Origin: Pantoea sp. CCBC3-3-1
GTDB taxonomy: Bacteria; Pseudomonadota; Gammaproteobacteria; Enterobacterales; Enterobacteriaceae
Assembly (NCBI RefSeq): GCF_007981265.1
Contig: NZ_CP034363.1
Span: 2,232,001 to 2,296,000, forward strand
Length of the DNA stretch: 64,000 bases
Direction: 5' to 3'
In this document: positions 44,731 to 55,643 of the stretch, in pieces
Numbering within the stretch: the first letter of the stretch is position 1
How the letters are laid out: every line of letters starts with the position of its first letter
Program-made: the position numbers and the translations under genes
Notes under the pieces: model-generated
The model's input: the letters and a program-made list of their open reading frames with translations, nothing else
Database searches by the model: none
Told to the model about the DNA's origin: nothing

Positions 44731-45306
44731 TTACTCTTCCTGCATGGCGTCCAGCGCCAGGTTCAGTTCCAGAACGTTAACCCATGGCTGACCGAGAAAA
44801 CGCAGCGGTGGCTGGTGGGTATTGGTATTAATCAACCGCCTGACCTGTTCCGCTGGCAAATCACGGGCGCGGGCAACGCGTGGTAGCTGCCACAGGGCAG
44901 CCTCCGGTGAAATACCGTAATCAAGACCGCTGGCAGAAGAAGTCAGTAAATCAACCGGAATGGCGGCGGTAGCCTGCGGATTTTCTGCCCGAAGCTGCGC
45001 TACGCGTTCGGCTACAGCCTTATCAAGGGCCGGGTTGCTGGCGGCAAGGTTACTCCCGCCGCTTGCCATCGGATTATAGGGGAGGTCGGCGGTGGCGGAA
45101 GGACGACCGTGAAAATATTTTTCCTCACTGAATGCCTGGCCCAGCAGGCGTGAGCCGCGGATCTGACCGCGATCTTCAATCAGTGATCCCCCGGCCTGCT
45201 GCGCAAACCAGCTTTGCCCCAGTGTGGTTGCCAGAAAGGGATACAGCACGCCGGTAATCAGCGTCAGTAAAATCAGCACAACGAATGCAGGACGTAGTTG
45301 AGACAC
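44731..45306 (-). CDS. kdpC: K+-transporting ATPase subunit KdpC
   Basis: A 191-residue protein with one N-terminal membrane helix (about 8-30) and a periplasmic domain. [36 protein letters not shown] and [24 protein letters not shown] are KdpC hallmarks. It stabilises the KdpAB complex. It is ten bases from kdpB. Confidence 0.97.
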   Translation of the reverse strand: MSQLRPAFVVLILLTLITGVLYPFLATTLGQSWFAQQAGGSLIEDRGQIRGSRLLGQAFSEEKYFHGRPSATADLPYNPMASGGSNLAASNPALDKAVAERVAQLRAENPQATAAIPVDLLTSSASGLDYGISPEAALWQLPRVARARDLPAEQVRRLINTNTHQPPLRFLGQPWVNVLELNLALDAMQEE

Positions 45307-45316
45307 GGGAAACTCC

Positions 45317-47365
45317 TTACATCAGACCAGAGAGCGTCAGAAGCAGATCGATCGCTTTGATGCCGAGAAAAGGCACCGCCAGGCCGCCGAGGCCGTAAAT
45401 CCACAGATTGCGACGCAGCATGGCCGCTGCACTGAGAGGCTTATAATGCACGCCTCGCAGCGCCAGCGGGATCAGCGCTACAATAATCAACGCGTTAAAT
45501 ATCACCGCGCTGAGAATGGCTGACGCGGGTGAATGCAGATGCATAACGTTTAACGCGTTCAGCTGAGGCCAGCTGGCGGCAAAAGCAGCCGGGATAATGG
45601 CAAAGTACTTCGCCACGTCGTTCGCCAGGCTGAAGGTGGTCAGCGAGCCGCGTGTCATCAGCATCTGTTTGCCAATATGCACGACTTCAATCAGCTTGGT
45701 GGGATTTGAATCGAGATCCACCATATTTCCGGCTTCTTTTGCGGCCTGTGTTCCGGAGTTCATGGCGACCGCCACGTCAGCCTGAGCCAGCGCCGGGGCA
45801 TCGTTGGTGCCGTCGCCGGTCATCGCCACCAGCCTGCCTTCTGCCTGATACTGACGAATTAGCGCCAGCTTGGCTTCCGGCGTTGCTTCGGCGAGAAAAT
45901 CATCGACGCCCGCTTCGGCGGCAATGGCCGCTGCGGTTAAGCGGTTATCACCGGTGATCATCACCGTTTTGATGCCCATTTTACGCAGCTGAGCGAAACG
46001 GGTTTTGATCCCGCCTTTTACCACATCCTTCAGCGCAATAACCCCCAGCGCCGTTGCGCCTTCGGCCACCACCAGCGGCGTGCCGCCGGTTCGGGCGACC
46101 TCCATCACCAGCTGGTCGATCTCAGGCGGAAAGTGGCCACCGTTTGCCTCCACGTGCCGCCGTATCGCTTCTGCGGATCCTTTACGAATAACCAACTGGT
46201 TAAGATTGATACCGCTCATGCGAGTTTGGGCGGTAAAGGGGACAAAGGTGGCATTCAGGCTTTGAATTTCACGCTCGCGCAGGTTAAAACGCTGTCTTGC
46301 CAGAACCACAATGCTGCGCCCCTCCGGGGTTTCATCGGCGAGTGATGCCAGCTGTGCCGTATCGGCCAGCCTGCTTTCTTCCACGCCCGGCGCAGGCAAA
46401 AAGGCGGATGCCTGCCGGTTGCCCAGGGTTATGGTGCCGGTTTTATCCAGCAGCAGAACATCAACATCGCCCGCCGCCTCAACGGCGCGGCCGCTGGTGG
46501 CGATAACATTCGCCCCGAGCATCCGGCTCATGCCGGCCACGCCGATAGCAGACAGCAATCCGCCAATGGTGGTGGGGATCAGGCAGACCAGTAGCGCGAC
46601 CAGCACGGTGACACTCACGGCGTTGCCGCTCCAGGCGGAGAAGGGCCATAACGTAGCGGTTGCCAGCAGGAAGACGATGGTCAGGGCAATCAGCAAAATG
46701 GTCAGGGCGATTTCGTTCGGCGTCTTGCGGCGTTTAGCCCCTTCGACCATGGCGATCATCCGGTCAAGGAAGGTTTCGCCGGGGTTGACGCTACAGCGGA
46801 TCACCAGCCAGTCGGAGAGGATCCGCGTTCCGCCGGTCACCGAGGCAAAGTCACCGCCTGACTCACGGATAACCGGAGCCGACTCGCCGGTGATGGCGCT
46901 TTCATCTACCGATGCGCCTCCTTCAATCACTTCACCGTCGCAGGCAATAATTTCCCCCGCTTCTGCCAGCACGATATCGCCTTTGCGCAACTCCTCTGCC
47001 GGAACGAGATCGACGGCGGCTTCGCGATGCGGGGCGCGGAGTCTGCGGGCGAAAACGGTTTTTTTTACGCCTTTCAGACTACTGGCCTGCGCCTTGCTGC
47101 GGCCTTCCGCCAGCGCTTCGGCAAAATTAGCAAATAACACGGTAAACCACAGCCACAGGCTGATAGCGGCGGTAAAACCCGCGCTGCCTGAGAGCGTACC
47201 GAACAGCATGCCCAGCGCCAGGAGAGAGGTGAGTAAACTGCCAGCCCAGACGATAAACATCACCGGGTTACGCCACTGCGAGCGTGGATTAAGCTTTTTC
47301 AGAGCTTCGATCAGCGCCTGCCGAACCAGTGAGGGCTCGAACAGCGCCAGTTGCTGACGACTCAT
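45317..47365 (-). CDS. kdpB: K+-transporting P-type ATPase catalytic subunit KdpB
   Basis: The ATG at 47365 ([20 protein letters not shown]) is chosen because it gives 682 residues, the E. coli KdpB length; an upstream frame only overlaps kdpA. P-type ATPase motifs are present: ITGESAPV (actuator), [13 protein letters not shown] (phosphorylated Asp near 307), MITGDN and [28 protein letters not shown]. It drives K+ uptake through KdpA. kdpA ends five bases upstream. Confidence 0.97.
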   Translation of the reverse strand: MSRQQLALFEPSLVRQALIEALKKLNPRSQWRNPVMFIVWAGSLLTSLLALGMLFGTLSGSAGFTAAISLWLWFTVLFANFAEALAEGRSKAQASSLKGVKKTVFARRLRAPHREAAVDLVPAEELRKGDIVLAEAGEIIACDGEVIEGGASVDESAITGESAPVIRESGGDFASVTGGTRILSDWLVIRCSVNPGETFLDRMIAMVEGAKRRKTPNEIALTILLIALTIVFLLATATLWPFSAWSGNAVSVTVLVALLVCLIPTTIGGLLSAIGVAGMSRMLGANVIATSGRAVEAAGDVDVLLLDKTGTITLGNRQASAFLPAPGVEESRLADTAQLASLADETPEGRSIVVLARQRFNLREREIQSLNATFVPFTAQTRMSGINLNQLVIRKGSAEAIRRHVEANGGHFPPEIDQLVMEVARTGGTPLVVAEGATALGVIALKDVVKGGIKTRFAQLRKMGIKTVMITGDNRLTAAAIAAEAGVDDFLAEATPEAKLALIRQYQAEGRLVAMTGDGTNDAPALAQADVAVAMNSGTQAAKEAGNMVDLDSNPTKLIEVVHIGKQMLMTRGSLTTFSLANDVAKYFAIIPAAFAASWPQLNALNVMHLHSPASAILSAVIFNALIIVALIPLALRGVHYKPLSAAAMLRRNLWIYGLGGLAVPFLGIKAIDLLLTLSGLM

Positions 47366-47370
47366 AAAGA

Positions 47371-49059
47371 TTACTCCGTGAAGATGCGGGTCAGGGAAAG
47401 GTGTTCCGCAACCGGGCCTAAAGCCAGGGCTGGGATAAAGGTCAGCGCGCCGACCATCAGCACGGTTCCCGCCAGCAGGCCGATAAACAATGCGCCGTAC
47501 GTCGGCAGCGTGCCCTGAGTGGCGGGCTGCGTTTTTTTCTCTACCAGCGACCCGGCGATCGCCATAACCGGAACGATAACCAGAAAACGGCCCAGCAGCA
47601 TGCAAACGGCTAACAGCAGATTCCAGAAAGGCGAGTTGGCGGCCAGCCCGGCAAAGGCGCTGCCGTTGTTGTTGGCCGCCGACGATAATGCGTAAAGCAC
47701 TTCGCTAAAACCGTGGTTGCCGGGGTTGAAAATCGCAGCGCGTCCGGCATCGGTCATCAGTGCCAGCGCGGTACCGGTGAGCACCAGCGCGGGCGTGACC
47801 AGAATGGCCATTGCGGTCATTTTCATCTCGCGTACATCAATCTTTTTGCCAAGATATTCGGGCGTACGACCAATCATTAAACCGGCAATAAATACCGCCA
47901 GCAGCACAAACAGCAGCATGCCGTAGAATCCAGAGCCTACGCCGCCAAACACCACCTCGCCGATCTGCATCAGCCACATCGGTATCATGCCGCCCAGCGC
48001 TGTAAAGGAATCATGCATGGCGTTCACCGCGCCGCAGGAGGCCGCGGTGGTTACCACCGCGAAAAGCGCACTGGGCAGGATGCCAAAACGGCTCTCTTTG
48101 CCTTCCATATTGAGATTGCTGGTAGCGCCCAGCGCGCTGAAGTGAGGGTTGCCCTGGGTTTCACACCACATGACTACCGCCACGGCGGCGACAAAAATCA
48201 GCGCCATGGTCCAGAGAATGCCTCGCCCCTGACGGGCATCGCCAACGGCTTCACCAAAGGCAAAACAGAGCGCGGCCGGGATCAGCAGTATCGCCAGCAT
48301 CTGAATGGCGTTACTCAACGCCGTGGGATTTTCGAACGGATGGGCTGAGTTCGCGTTAAAGAAACCGCCGCCGTTGGTGCCGAGCAGCTTAATCGCTTCC
48401 TGCGAGGCGACCGGCCCCATAGGCATCAGCTGTTTTGCCCCTTCTATAGTGACAAATGGCTGATATTCATTGAAATTTTGCAGTGCGCCCTGCTGGATCA
48501 ACAGCAGAGTGATAATCAGCGACAGCGGCAGCAGCACCCACAGCGTAATGCGAATCAGATCCTGCCAGGCATTGCCGAGCAGCGAGGTTTGTTGACGGGT
48601 AAAAGCGCGGATCAACGCAAACGCCACCGCCATCCCGCTGGCTGCGGAGAGGAAGTTTTGCACGGTCAGGCCGACCATCTGGCTGAAATAACTGAGGGTG
48701 GTTTCGCCCGCATACGCCTGCCAGTCGGTATTGGTCACAAAACTCACGGCGGTATTCAGCGCCAAATCCCAGCTCAGGCCGGGCAGGTGCTGCGGATTCA
48801 GCGGCAAATCGCCTTGCAGCATCAGCAGAGCCAGCAGCAGCAAAAAGCCCAGTCCATTAAACAGTAAAATCGCCAGCAGATAGCGCTGCCAGTTCATTTC
48901 TTCATGGCCAGTGGCGCGCCAGAGCACCGTTTCTACGCGCCCGATCCACGGCAGCGGCTCGCCTGCGATCAGCTTTGCCAGCAGGCGTCCCAGCGGTTTT
49001 GCCAGTAACAGCAAAACCAGCATATAGCTGGCGATCAGTAAAAAGCCCGGGAGTGCCAT
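47371..49059 (-). CDS. kdpA: K+-channel-like subunit KdpA
   Basis: A 562-residue membrane protein. The four selectivity-filter loops are visible: [11 protein letters not shown] (about 108), [20 protein letters not shown] (about 230), [11 protein letters not shown] (about 345) and [13 protein letters not shown] (about 465). It binds and admits K+. Its ATG shares a base with the kdpF stop (TGATG), so the two are translationally coupled. Confidence 0.97.
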   Translation of the reverse strand: MALPGFLLIASYMLVLLLLAKPLGRLLAKLIAGEPLPWIGRVETVLWRATGHEEMNWQRYLLAILLFNGLGFLLLLALLMLQGDLPLNPQHLPGLSWDLALNTAVSFVTNTDWQAYAGETTLSYFSQMVGLTVQNFLSAASGMAVAFALIRAFTRQQTSLLGNAWQDLIRITLWVLLPLSLIITLLLIQQGALQNFNEYQPFVTIEGAKQLMPMGPVASQEAIKLLGTNGGGFFNANSAHPFENPTALSNAIQMLAILLIPAALCFAFGEAVGDARQGRGILWTMALIFVAAVAVVMWCETQGNPHFSALGATSNLNMEGKESRFGILPSALFAVVTTAASCGAVNAMHDSFTALGGMIPMWLMQIGEVVFGGVGSGFYGMLLFVLLAVFIAGLMIGRTPEYLGKKIDVREMKMTAMAILVTPALVLTGTALALMTDAGRAAIFNPGNHGFSEVLYALSSAANNNGSAFAGLAANSPFWNLLLAVCMLLGRFLVIVPVMAIAGSLVEKKTQPATQGTLPTYGALFIGLLAGTVLMVGALTFIPALALGPVAEHLSLTRIFTE

Positions 49060-49148
49060 CAGAAGGCCTCCGCGTTAATCAGGGCATAGACTAAATAACC
49101 CAGTAACAGTAGCACCAGCACCACGCCGGCAATTACGCCTGCACCCAT
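49059..49148 (-). CDS. kdpF: KdpF small membrane subunit
   Basis: A 29-residue hydrophobic peptide ([20 protein letters not shown]...) forming one membrane helix. It is the first gene of kdpFABC and stabilises the complex. AGGGAGATGAAAA precedes the ATG. Length and position match E. coli KdpF. Confidence 0.95.
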   Translation of the reverse strand: MGAGVIAGVVLVLLLLGYLVYALINAEAF

Positions 49149-49231
49149 TTTTCATCTCCCTAAGCGTTATAACGATATGGCGAGAGTGTAAAAATTAGGA
49201 TGCAAAAATGGCGTATAAACGGCGGGGCGCG

Positions 49232-49250
49232 GTGTAAAAAAAGTATAAAA
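49232..49250 (-). promoter_or_regulatory. KdpE binding site upstream of kdpF
   Basis: On the minus strand the sequence reads TTTTATACTTTTTTTACAC, the T-rich KdpE box I recall from E. coli kdpFABC. It lies about 85-100 bases before the kdpF ATG. Confidence 0.75.
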
Positions 49251-49267
49251 TCGTGCTGAAAAAAATA

Positions 49268-49292
49268 AAGCCCCGCTATAAAAGCGGGGCTT
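49268..49292 (-). terminator. Terminator of the FIST chemoreceptor gene
   Basis: AAGCCCCGCT / AGCGGGGCTT stem, followed on the minus strand by TATTTTTTT. Confidence 0.9.
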
Positions 49293-49324
49293 AATTCACG
49301 TGCTTACCTCTGAACCGGTTTAGA

Positions 49325-51286
49325 TCACGAGCGCACCAAATCCTGCAACACGGTCAGCTGCGCCACGGCTTTATGCATCGCATCCATCCCGTCGGCGGCA
49401 TTTTTCAGGCGATCGATGTTTTCGGCCATACCCTGACGTTCAGCGGCATTTTGCTCGCTGAGCGTACTGATTTGTCCGCGTGCTGACTCACTCTTCAGCG
49501 CCATATCTTCGGTCGTGGCAACCGTTTTCGAGGCGGTTTTACGAATACGGGCGATCGTCGCTACCGTTTCGTTGATGCTGCTACGCGTGGCATCTGCCTG
49601 TTCTTTTGATGAACGAGCCAGGCGGCGCACCTCTTCTGCTACTACCGCAAATCCACGGCCCGCCGCACCGGCACGCGCCGCTTCCACAGCGGCATTCAGC
49701 GCCAGCAGGTTAGTCTGATCGGCAATCGTACTGATCCCGCTGGTGATCTGGGTGATCCCCATTGATATTTTTTCCAGCTCGCCAATTTCCGATCCCAGCT
49801 CGTCCTGCGCTTCCAGCGTTACCGTGGCGGCATCACCAATAGCGCCGATATTTACGCCGGCAATGTCCAGCGCAGCGCTCTGGCGATTGGTTGCCTGTTC
49901 CAGCAGCGGGAAGGTTTTAATCACCGGACTAATTTCCTGCTGGTAGTTAATGACTTTCTCAATAACGTCAGTTTGCAGCGTATGTAAGGCTTCCCAGCGG
50001 CGCAGCGATCGCTGGGCGTAATGACCGGCGTAGTCGGCATATTCAATGGGAAAGCGCGTCATCGCCTTTACGTCATGGTCGTAAAAGGCGAGGGCGGAGA
50101 GCGTCTGGTTAATCGGCACGCCAAAGATTTCACCGAAGCTGGAGAAGCCCGCCGCCGGGATTCCCTCAAACAGCTCAGCAGAAGGCAGGCTTTCCGGGTT
50201 ATTCAGGCGGCGCAGCAAACAGTCGTTCAGCAACAGGCCGACCGGTTTGCCCCAGCTGGCAACAAATTTTTCCCAGTCACGTTTGGTCGCCGAGACAAAA
50301 TCATAGGCTTCGAGCAGATAGAGGCGATCGCCGAATTCCAGATCGCAGAAAAACGACAGGCTGCCCGGCTCAATTTTTGCCACTGAACGAATAAAATATT
50401 CATCGGCCACTTTTACGCCAAAGGTTTTTCCTTTTAGCTTCTCTTCGAGTTGCGCAGGCTGACACTTCAGATAGTCGCACAACACCTGAACGACAGGCTG
50501 CTGGCGTCCTTTCGCATCGAACAGCGACGTGACGGTACGCGCCACCGGATCGGCTTCTGCCACCAGCCAGCTTTGTGATGTCGGCTGGAAGTTCTGGCTT
50601 TTAAAAGGCGCAAAAGATTTCCCTTTGGCCATTTTGCAAAACACGATGACCGCTTTGTTTTGCAGGATCTGCTGATTAGTCGCAATCCAGGTGCCGGCAA
50701 AGTCAGTACGGCCTCCGGCAGAACCGCCAATCGCCAGGCAGGGGAAGCGGCCGCTGTCATACCAGGCCTGCATCAGGAAGCCTTCTGAAGAGGAGAGGCC
50801 ATCGCAGTAGATCATCGCAAAGGTCTGCTCGGCAGAAAGCGACATATTGACCTGCAAACGGTCGAGCTGCGCACGGATGCTGGCGATACGCTCGGTGACG
50901 TTGGCTGTCGCCGGCATTTTAAGATCAACGGTATGGACTTCATGCCCGGCAACCACCTGATTCGGCAGCCACATCCAGCTTCCCTGCGGCCCATTAGTGG
51001 CGCAGTAGGTGGATTTGCCTTTTTGCGCGCAAAGCGCACCGGTAGAGGAAAGAACCAGCACGGTACGTCCGGGCTGGCTCATTTTCTGCCAGGCCGCGTT
51101 CACTTTGGCAAAATCCGCTTCTGGTGGGACAAAAACCATCAGCAGGCCGGAACCGGATCCCGCGCCCAGCTGCTTAAATGACGTAGGCAATGCCCGACAG
51201 TCATAGGTTTTACTGACTGGACGGGCAGCCGTGGGGTTGAGCCTCTTCGGCAGCAACACATTGCAGAAATCAGTTAATTTACTCAT
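49325..51286 (-). CDS. Soluble chemoreceptor with FIST sensor domain
   Basis: A 653-residue protein with no membrane segment. Residues about 45-235 form a FIST N domain ([41 protein letters not shown]), about 236-385 a FIST C domain ([35 protein letters not shown]), and about 430-650 a methyl-accepting signalling region with the tip [41 protein letters not shown] domains are proposed to bind small ligands such as amino acids inside the cell. There is no CheR-binding pentapeptide. It follows another receptor gene on the same strand, with a terminator between. Confidence 0.88.
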   Translation of the reverse strand: MSKLTDFCNVLLPKRLNPTAARPVSKTYDCRALPTSFKQLGAGSGSGLLMVFVPPEADFAKVNAAWQKMSQPGRTVLVLSSTGALCAQKGKSTYCATNGPQGSWMWLPNQVVAGHEVHTVDLKMPATANVTERIASIRAQLDRLQVNMSLSAEQTFAMIYCDGLSSSEGFLMQAWYDSGRFPCLAIGGSAGGRTDFAGTWIATNQQILQNKAVIVFCKMAKGKSFAPFKSQNFQPTSQSWLVAEADPVARTVTSLFDAKGRQQPVVQVLCDYLKCQPAQLEEKLKGKTFGVKVADEYFIRSVAKIEPGSLSFFCDLEFGDRLYLLEAYDFVSATKRDWEKFVASWGKPVGLLLNDCLLRRLNNPESLPSAELFEGIPAAGFSSFGEIFGVPINQTLSALAFYDHDVKAMTRFPIEYADYAGHYAQRSLRRWEALHTLQTDVIEKVINYQQEISPVIKTFPLLEQATNRQSAALDIAGVNIGAIGDAATVTLEAQDELGSEIGELEKISMGITQITSGISTIADQTNLLALNAAVEAARAGAAGRGFAVVAEEVRRLARSSKEQADATRSSINETVATIARIRKTASKTVATTEDMALKSESARGQISTLSEQNAAERQGMAENIDRLKNAADGMDAMHKAVAQLTVLQDLVRS

Positions 51287-51348
51287 GGTGTTCTCTTAAA
51301 AAAAATGGCTGTTTACCCCTTACAATAGGGTTTTCTTGTTTTAATCAT

Positions 51349-51374
51349 CACGCTCCCGTCTTCACGGGAGCGTG
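51349..51374 (-). terminator. Terminator of the chemoreceptor gene at 51383
   Basis: Perfect stem CACGCTCCCGT / ACGGGAGCGTG with loop CTTC, immediately after the stop codon. Confidence 0.8.
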
Positions 51375-51382
51375 GGTCGGAC

Positions 51383-52927
51383 TCAGGCGTCTGCCAGGCG
51401 GAAAGTAGAAACGGAGTGGGTTAAATGCAGCACCTGTTCTTCCAGCGAGGCGGACGCGGCGGCAGATTCCTGTACCAGCGCCGAGTTTTGCTGGGTGACG
51501 CTGTCCATTTCCGTCACAGCCTGTTCGATCTGGCTAATTCCGCGGCTTTGCTCATCGGACGCGGTGGAAATATGATCCATCAAGACATCGACCTGGCTGA
51601 CTGATGCGATAATTGCGCCAATCGCATCGCCAGTTCTGGAAACCTGATCGGAACCGGCTTTAATGTTGGCGACGGATTCGGCAATCAGGCTTTCAATTTC
51701 TTTTGCCGCAACCGCGCTGCGTTGCGCAAGATTGCGTACTTCGCCAGCGACAACGGCAAAGCCGCGGCCCTGCTCACCTGCACGCGCTGCTTCAACTGCC
51801 GCGTTCAGTGCCAGAATGTTGGTCTGGAAAGCGATACTGTTGATAACGCCGGTAATGTCTTCAATCTTTTTCGAACTGCTGTTAATCAGCCCCATGGTGA
51901 CAATCACTTCCTGCGACACTTTCTCGCCGGTTTTGGCATTTTTCACCGCTTCGCTGGTTAAACGGCTGGCTTCAAAAACGTTTTCGGTGTTCTGTTTTAC
52001 CGTTGCGCCCAGCTCTTCCATGCTGGCGGCCGTTTGCGTCAGGGCAGCAGCCTGTTGTTCAGTACGCGAGGCAAGGTCAACGTTACCTGCCGCAATTTCC
52101 TGCGAGGCACTGGATACCGTCTGCGTGGAGCTACGAACCTGGCTGATGATTTCAGTCAGAGAGCGACGCATCTGTTCCATGGTGCGCATCAGATCCTGAA
52201 TTTCGCTGCGTGAAGAGGCTTTCACCGGCACCGGCGTGTCCAGAATCCCTTCAGAAATCTGGCTGCAATGGGTTTTGGCGCTGTCCAGCGGGTTAAGCAC
52301 ATAACGCTTCAGGAACATCAGCACGGCGGCGATCACCACCAAAAACAGCACGCTGAAGGCGATAATCAGGCCAATCCCGAAGACAAAGTGGCTCTGTGCT
52401 TCAGCATTCAACCGTTTCGCATATTGCTCATGCAGCGCCAGCACCTGATCCAGCTGGATTTCATACGCCCGATCCAGGCGCACGACCGTCGCAATCTGGT
52501 TTTTAAAACGCTGCTGATCGTTAGCGCGTGCGGCTTCAATCATGGGGTCGATACCCTGCTGACGATAGGCCAGATAGGTATTGCGATAGGCATCGGCCAG
52601 GGCAGCTTCATTTGCCAGTTTTGGCGCGGCGAGATAGGCCTGGAAAGCCTTATCCGCTTTGCCCATCACCTCATTCAGCCCGTCCATCGTCGGCTTAGAC
52701 TGTAGGTTGCCATCCTCCATCGTTTTCATATATTCCATTACGCGCACCCGTAATGTACGGCTGTGGTTAATGGGATCGATGATCGACAGCACGACGCGAA
52801 TCTCTTTATTCACCGCATCCAGCGACTGGTTACTGCGCGTCAGCAGCCAGACGTTGGCGATCATACTGGCGAAAAAAATGATAAATAAGAAAGATAAAAC
52901 CAATAGTGAAGACTTTTTAAGCGACAT
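51383..52927 (-). CDS. Methyl-accepting chemotaxis protein (Tar/Tsr type)
   Basis: The ATG at 52927 ([20 protein letters not shown]) gives 514 residues with TM1 at about 8-30; the frame extends upstream but not as protein. A four-helix periplasmic sensor spans about 32-190, TM2 about 192-215, then HAMP and the signalling helices with [40 protein letters not shown]. It ends TFRLADA with no NWETF tail, so it is a low-abundance type. It has its own sigma28-like promoter. Its divergent neighbour is a CitMHS carrier, so a citrate-like ligand is possible but unproven. Confidence 0.9.
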   Translation of the reverse strand: MSLKKSSLLVLSFLFIIFFASMIANVWLLTRSNQSLDAVNKEIRVVLSIIDPINHSRTLRVRVMEYMKTMEDGNLQSKPTMDGLNEVMGKADKAFQAYLAAPKLANEAALADAYRNTYLAYRQQGIDPMIEAARANDQQRFKNQIATVVRLDRAYEIQLDQVLALHEQYAKRLNAEAQSHFVFGIGLIIAFSVLFLVVIAAVLMFLKRYVLNPLDSAKTHCSQISEGILDTPVPVKASSRSEIQDLMRTMEQMRRSLTEIISQVRSSTQTVSSASQEIAAGNVDLASRTEQQAAALTQTAASMEELGATVKQNTENVFEASRLTSEAVKNAKTGEKVSQEVIVTMGLINSSSKKIEDITGVINSIAFQTNILALNAAVEAARAGEQGRGFAVVAGEVRNLAQRSAVAAKEIESLIAESVANIKAGSDQVSRTGDAIGAIIASVSQVDVLMDHISTASDEQSRGISQIEQAVTEMDSVTQQNSALVQESAAASASLEEQVLHLTHSVSTFRLADA

Positions 52928-52961
52928 CTGAACATCCTTAACAGGGACTATGATGCAGTGA

Positions 52962-52988
52962 GTATCGGCATTCCGGGGAAAAGATTTA
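52962..52988 (-). promoter_or_regulatory. Sigma28 (FliA)-like promoter of the chemoreceptor gene
   Basis: On the minus strand TAAATCTT, an 11-base spacer and GCCGATAC match the FliA consensus at 13 of 16 bases, 35 bases before the ATG at 52927. Confidence 0.7.
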
Positions 52989-53397
52989 GTTCTGGCGGTA
53001 ACTTCACCTCGCTTAAGCTGCGCGTTATGTGGAAGAACTAAATCAGAAATGCTTATCAGATGGCGCATTAGTGAATAGCGAGCGATAAGTCTTTTGCTAT
53101 GAATGCCCACGAGGCGATGATTTTGGGCGGTGTGCGTCGGGACGATCTCAATCACAATAATTTCTGTCAGCGTGCCGGAAAGCCGATCGCTATCACTGTT
53201 TGTTGTTAAATAAATGTCAAATTTTATAAGCCTGGTATTAACTTTATTCAGCCGGTTGGAACTAAAACAACGGGTTAGCATTTTAATCTGAAATATTTTA
53301 ATTAATTAGTAACCTGCGTTAACAACAATTAGATAACTTTTCGCTATGGCCGCCACCGACAGAAGGCGAATGCCGAATTGTAACGGGAGTAAATATC
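52989..53397. other. Intergenic region between chemoreceptor and CitMHS carrier
   Basis: About 410 bases, becoming AT-rich toward 53200-53340. No gene or clear structure seen apart from presumed promoter DNA for the gene at 53398. Confidence 0.4.
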
Positions 53398-54711
53398 GTG
53401 TTGACCATACTCGGTTTTTCGATGGTGACCTGCTTCATGTATCTGATCATGAGCAAACGGATGTCGGCGTTGATTGCGTTGATTATCGTGCCGACCACCT
53501 TTGCGCTGGTGTTTGGCTATTACCAGGGATTGGGCGAGATGATGCTGAACGGCGTCAAAGCCCTGGCGCCGACAGGGGTGATGTTAACCTTTTCCATTCT
53601 CTATTTCGGCCTGATGATTGACGCTGGCCTGTTTGATCCGTTGGTTCGCTTTATCCTGAAACTGGTGCGCGGCGATCCGCTGAAAGTGCTGGTGGGAACC
53701 GCTATTCTGACGCTGCTGGTCTCGCTGGACGGCGACAGCTCGACTACCTATATGATTGCGGTGGCGGCTTTTCTGCCGCTCTATCGCAAGCTGGGCATGA
53801 ACGTGCTGGCAATGACCTGTCTGGTGAATCTGGCCAGCGGTATTATGAATCTGTCTCCCTGGGGCGGCCCGACAGCCCGTGCGGCGGCTGCCTTACGCAT
53901 TGATGCGCTGGACATTTTTATTCCGATGCTGCCAGCGATGTTTATCGCCTGTGTGACGCTGGTCGGCATGGCCGTTCTTTTTGGTCTGCGTGAGCGCAAG
54001 CGCCTGGGGGTAATTAGCATCAGTAATCAGCATCTGGATGAAATTGAGCTGGGGCTGGGGGATGCCAAAGAGTGTGAAGCCAATCGCCGTCCGAAAATGT
54101 TCTGGCCTAACTTTATCCTCACCACCGCATTATTAGTGCTGTTGGTCACGGGGCTGATGCCGATCCAGATCCTGTTTATGCTCGCCTTTGCCATTGCGGT
54201 GATGCTGAACTATCCCTCGCTGGAACAGCAGAAAGCCCGTATCAGCGCGCATGCGGGCAACGTGCTGGCGGTGACTTCGCTGATATTTGCCGCCGGTATT
54301 TTCACCGGTATTCTCTCAGGAACCGGCATGGTCGATGCGATGGCAAAAAGCCTGCTGGCGGTAATCCCCCACAGCTTTGGACCTTATCTGGCAGTGTTTA
54401 CCGCGCTGGTCAGTCTGCCATTTACCTTCTTTATGTCTAACGATGCCTTCTACTTTGGCATTCTGCCGGTGATCGCCCAGACGGCTGCGGGTTATGGGAT
54501 TTCCGCAGAGGAGATTGCCCGCGCGTCGATTATTGGCCAGCCGTTTCACCTGCTCAGCCCGCTGGTACCCTCAGTCTATTTGCTGGTAGGGCTGGCGAAA
54601 GTGGATATTGGCGATCATCAGCGTTTCTCCATCAAATGGGGGATTCTGGTCAGTATGGCGCTGCTGGCAGGCGGATTACTGTTCGGCGCATTCCCGTTCT
54701 ATAACCGATAG
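53398..54711 (+). CDS. CitMHS-family carrier (metal-citrate:H+ symporter type)
   Basis: A 437-residue inner-membrane transporter starting at GTG 53398, with GGGAG nine bases upstream. About 11-12 membrane segments are visible. SLDGDSSTTYMIAVAAFLPLY, LASGIMNLSPWGGPTARAAAALRID and FFMSNDAFYFGILPVIAQTA are typical of CitM/CitMHS carriers that import citrate complexed with Mg2+, Ca2+ or similar ions. It is a single gene divergent from the chemoreceptor gene. A citrate-type tricarboxylate is the likely cargo. Confidence 0.87.
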   Translation: MLTILGFSMVTCFMYLIMSKRMSALIALIIVPTTFALVFGYYQGLGEMMLNGVKALAPTGVMLTFSILYFGLMIDAGLFDPLVRFILKLVRGDPLKVLVGTAILTLLVSLDGDSSTTYMIAVAAFLPLYRKLGMNVLAMTCLVNLASGIMNLSPWGGPTARAAAALRIDALDIFIPMLPAMFIACVTLVGMAVLFGLRERKRLGVISISNQHLDEIELGLGDAKECEANRRPKMFWPNFILTTALLVLLVTGLMPIQILFMLAFAIAVMLNYPSLEQQKARISAHAGNVLAVTSLIFAAGIFTGILSGTGMVDAMAKSLLAVIPHSFGPYLAVFTALVSLPFTFFMSNDAFYFGILPVIAQTAAGYGISAEEIARASIIGQPFHLLSPLVPSVYLLVGLAKVDIGDHQRFSIKWGILVSMALLAGGLLFGAFPFYNR

Positions 54712-54930
54712 CGGCTCAGCTGGCCTGCCTGGGAAGGCAGGCTGGCATCCGGGCGGGCTACTGTCCGGGCACGCAGAATTCTCTCTTTGTGAACAAGTTA
54801 ATGTGATCTGCGTCACATCAAAGGGTGACATTCCTTACGGGTAAATTGCGGGATAACCTTTGCCGACCAATACTTTTTGGGTCTATACACCTGAAAGTAT
54901 TTATCGCAGTAACGGTAAAGGAGAAAGGCG

Positions 54931-55140
54931 ATGAAGCGTGACGCACTGAGTGAAGAGTATTATGACGAGGTTTGCCGGGTAATTGGTGATGCGGTGATCG
55001 TGCTGTCGGAAAACGGTTTTAACACGCAGCGTGATGTGCTGACCCAACTGCTGAAAAAAACGCGACACGAACGTGAAGATGCGGACCGCGACGAGCAAAA
55101 GGTGCTGGAGCATGCTATCCGACTGATCAAGCCCGATTAA
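54931..55140 (+). CDS. Small protein, possibly YmgB/AriR-like
   Basis: A 69-residue, acidic, helix-rich protein (YYDEVCRVIGDAVIVLSENG, then NTQRDVLTQLLKKTRHEREDAD). The pattern of two helices joined by a short turn resembles the YmgA/YmgB(AriR)/YcgZ connector proteins that act in Rcs-dependent biofilm and acid response. The match is by eye and weak. GTAAAGGAGAAAGGCG precedes the ATG. Confidence 0.55.
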   Translation: MKRDALSEEYYDEVCRVIGDAVIVLSENGFNTQRDVLTQLLKKTRHEREDADRDEQKVLEHAIRLIKPD

Positions 55141-55242
55141 TTTCGTTTTTTTTCACCAGTCCGCCCCTAAAACAGGCTATTTCTGCCAGGCTTGAAGAGT
55201 GAAAAAACAGAAGTGGACAGCCTGATCCTTTAAGGAGAGAAA

Positions 55243-55629
55243 ATGAAAAAGATTCTGACCCTGGCAATACTGTTAAGTTTTGGCGCAATGGCCGACGAAG
55301 GTGGATTCAAGGCGGGCGAAGCGCCGCCGCCGCCGCATAAACAGGACGCCGGCTACAAAGGCTCTGAAGATACGGCAGAGACCAAAATCACGCAAATCCG
55401 CTCACTGCGCGACGGGGCGTGGGTGACGCTGGAAGGAAACATCATCAAAAAAACCGGTGGTGATACCTACGATTTTCAGGACAAGTCCGGCGCGATTAAC
55501 CTGACCATTCCAAAATCGGCGTGGGGCGGCAAGAAATACGATTCGAAAGATTTAGTCCGCGTTAGTGGATTTGTTAAAGGCAAAGGTAAACAGACGCATG
55601 TGCTGGTGAAGCAACTCGGCGAGCCTTAA
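55243..55629 (+). CDS. ydeI: YgiW/YdeI-family periplasmic OB-fold stress protein
   Basis: A 128-residue protein with a short signal peptide (about 1-17). The mature OB-fold reads TKITQIRSLRDGAWVTLEGNI, then DTYDFQDKSGAINLTIPKSAWGG and DLVRVSGFVKGKG, typical of the BOF family (YgiW, YdeI, VisP), which bind small ligands and protect against stress. TAAGGAGAGAAA precedes the ATG. The convergent neighbour is ydeJ-like, as in E. coli. Confidence 0.85.
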   Translation: MKKILTLAILLSFGAMADEGGFKAGEAPPPPHKQDAGYKGSEDTAETKITQIRSLRDGAWVTLEGNIIKKTGGDTYDFQDKSGAINLTIPKSAWGGKKYDSKDLVRVSGFVKGKGKQTHVLVKQLGEP

Positions 55630-55643
55630 GGCCCGCTCCAGAG

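Noticed and set aside
46311..47357. 348-codon plus-strand frame
   Set aside because: Antisense to kdpB; Ser/Pro/Arg-rich with no family motif.
47366..47605. Extended kdpB start at 47605
   Set aside because: The extra 80 codons overlap kdpA in another frame; the ATG at 47365 gives the standard 682-residue KdpB.
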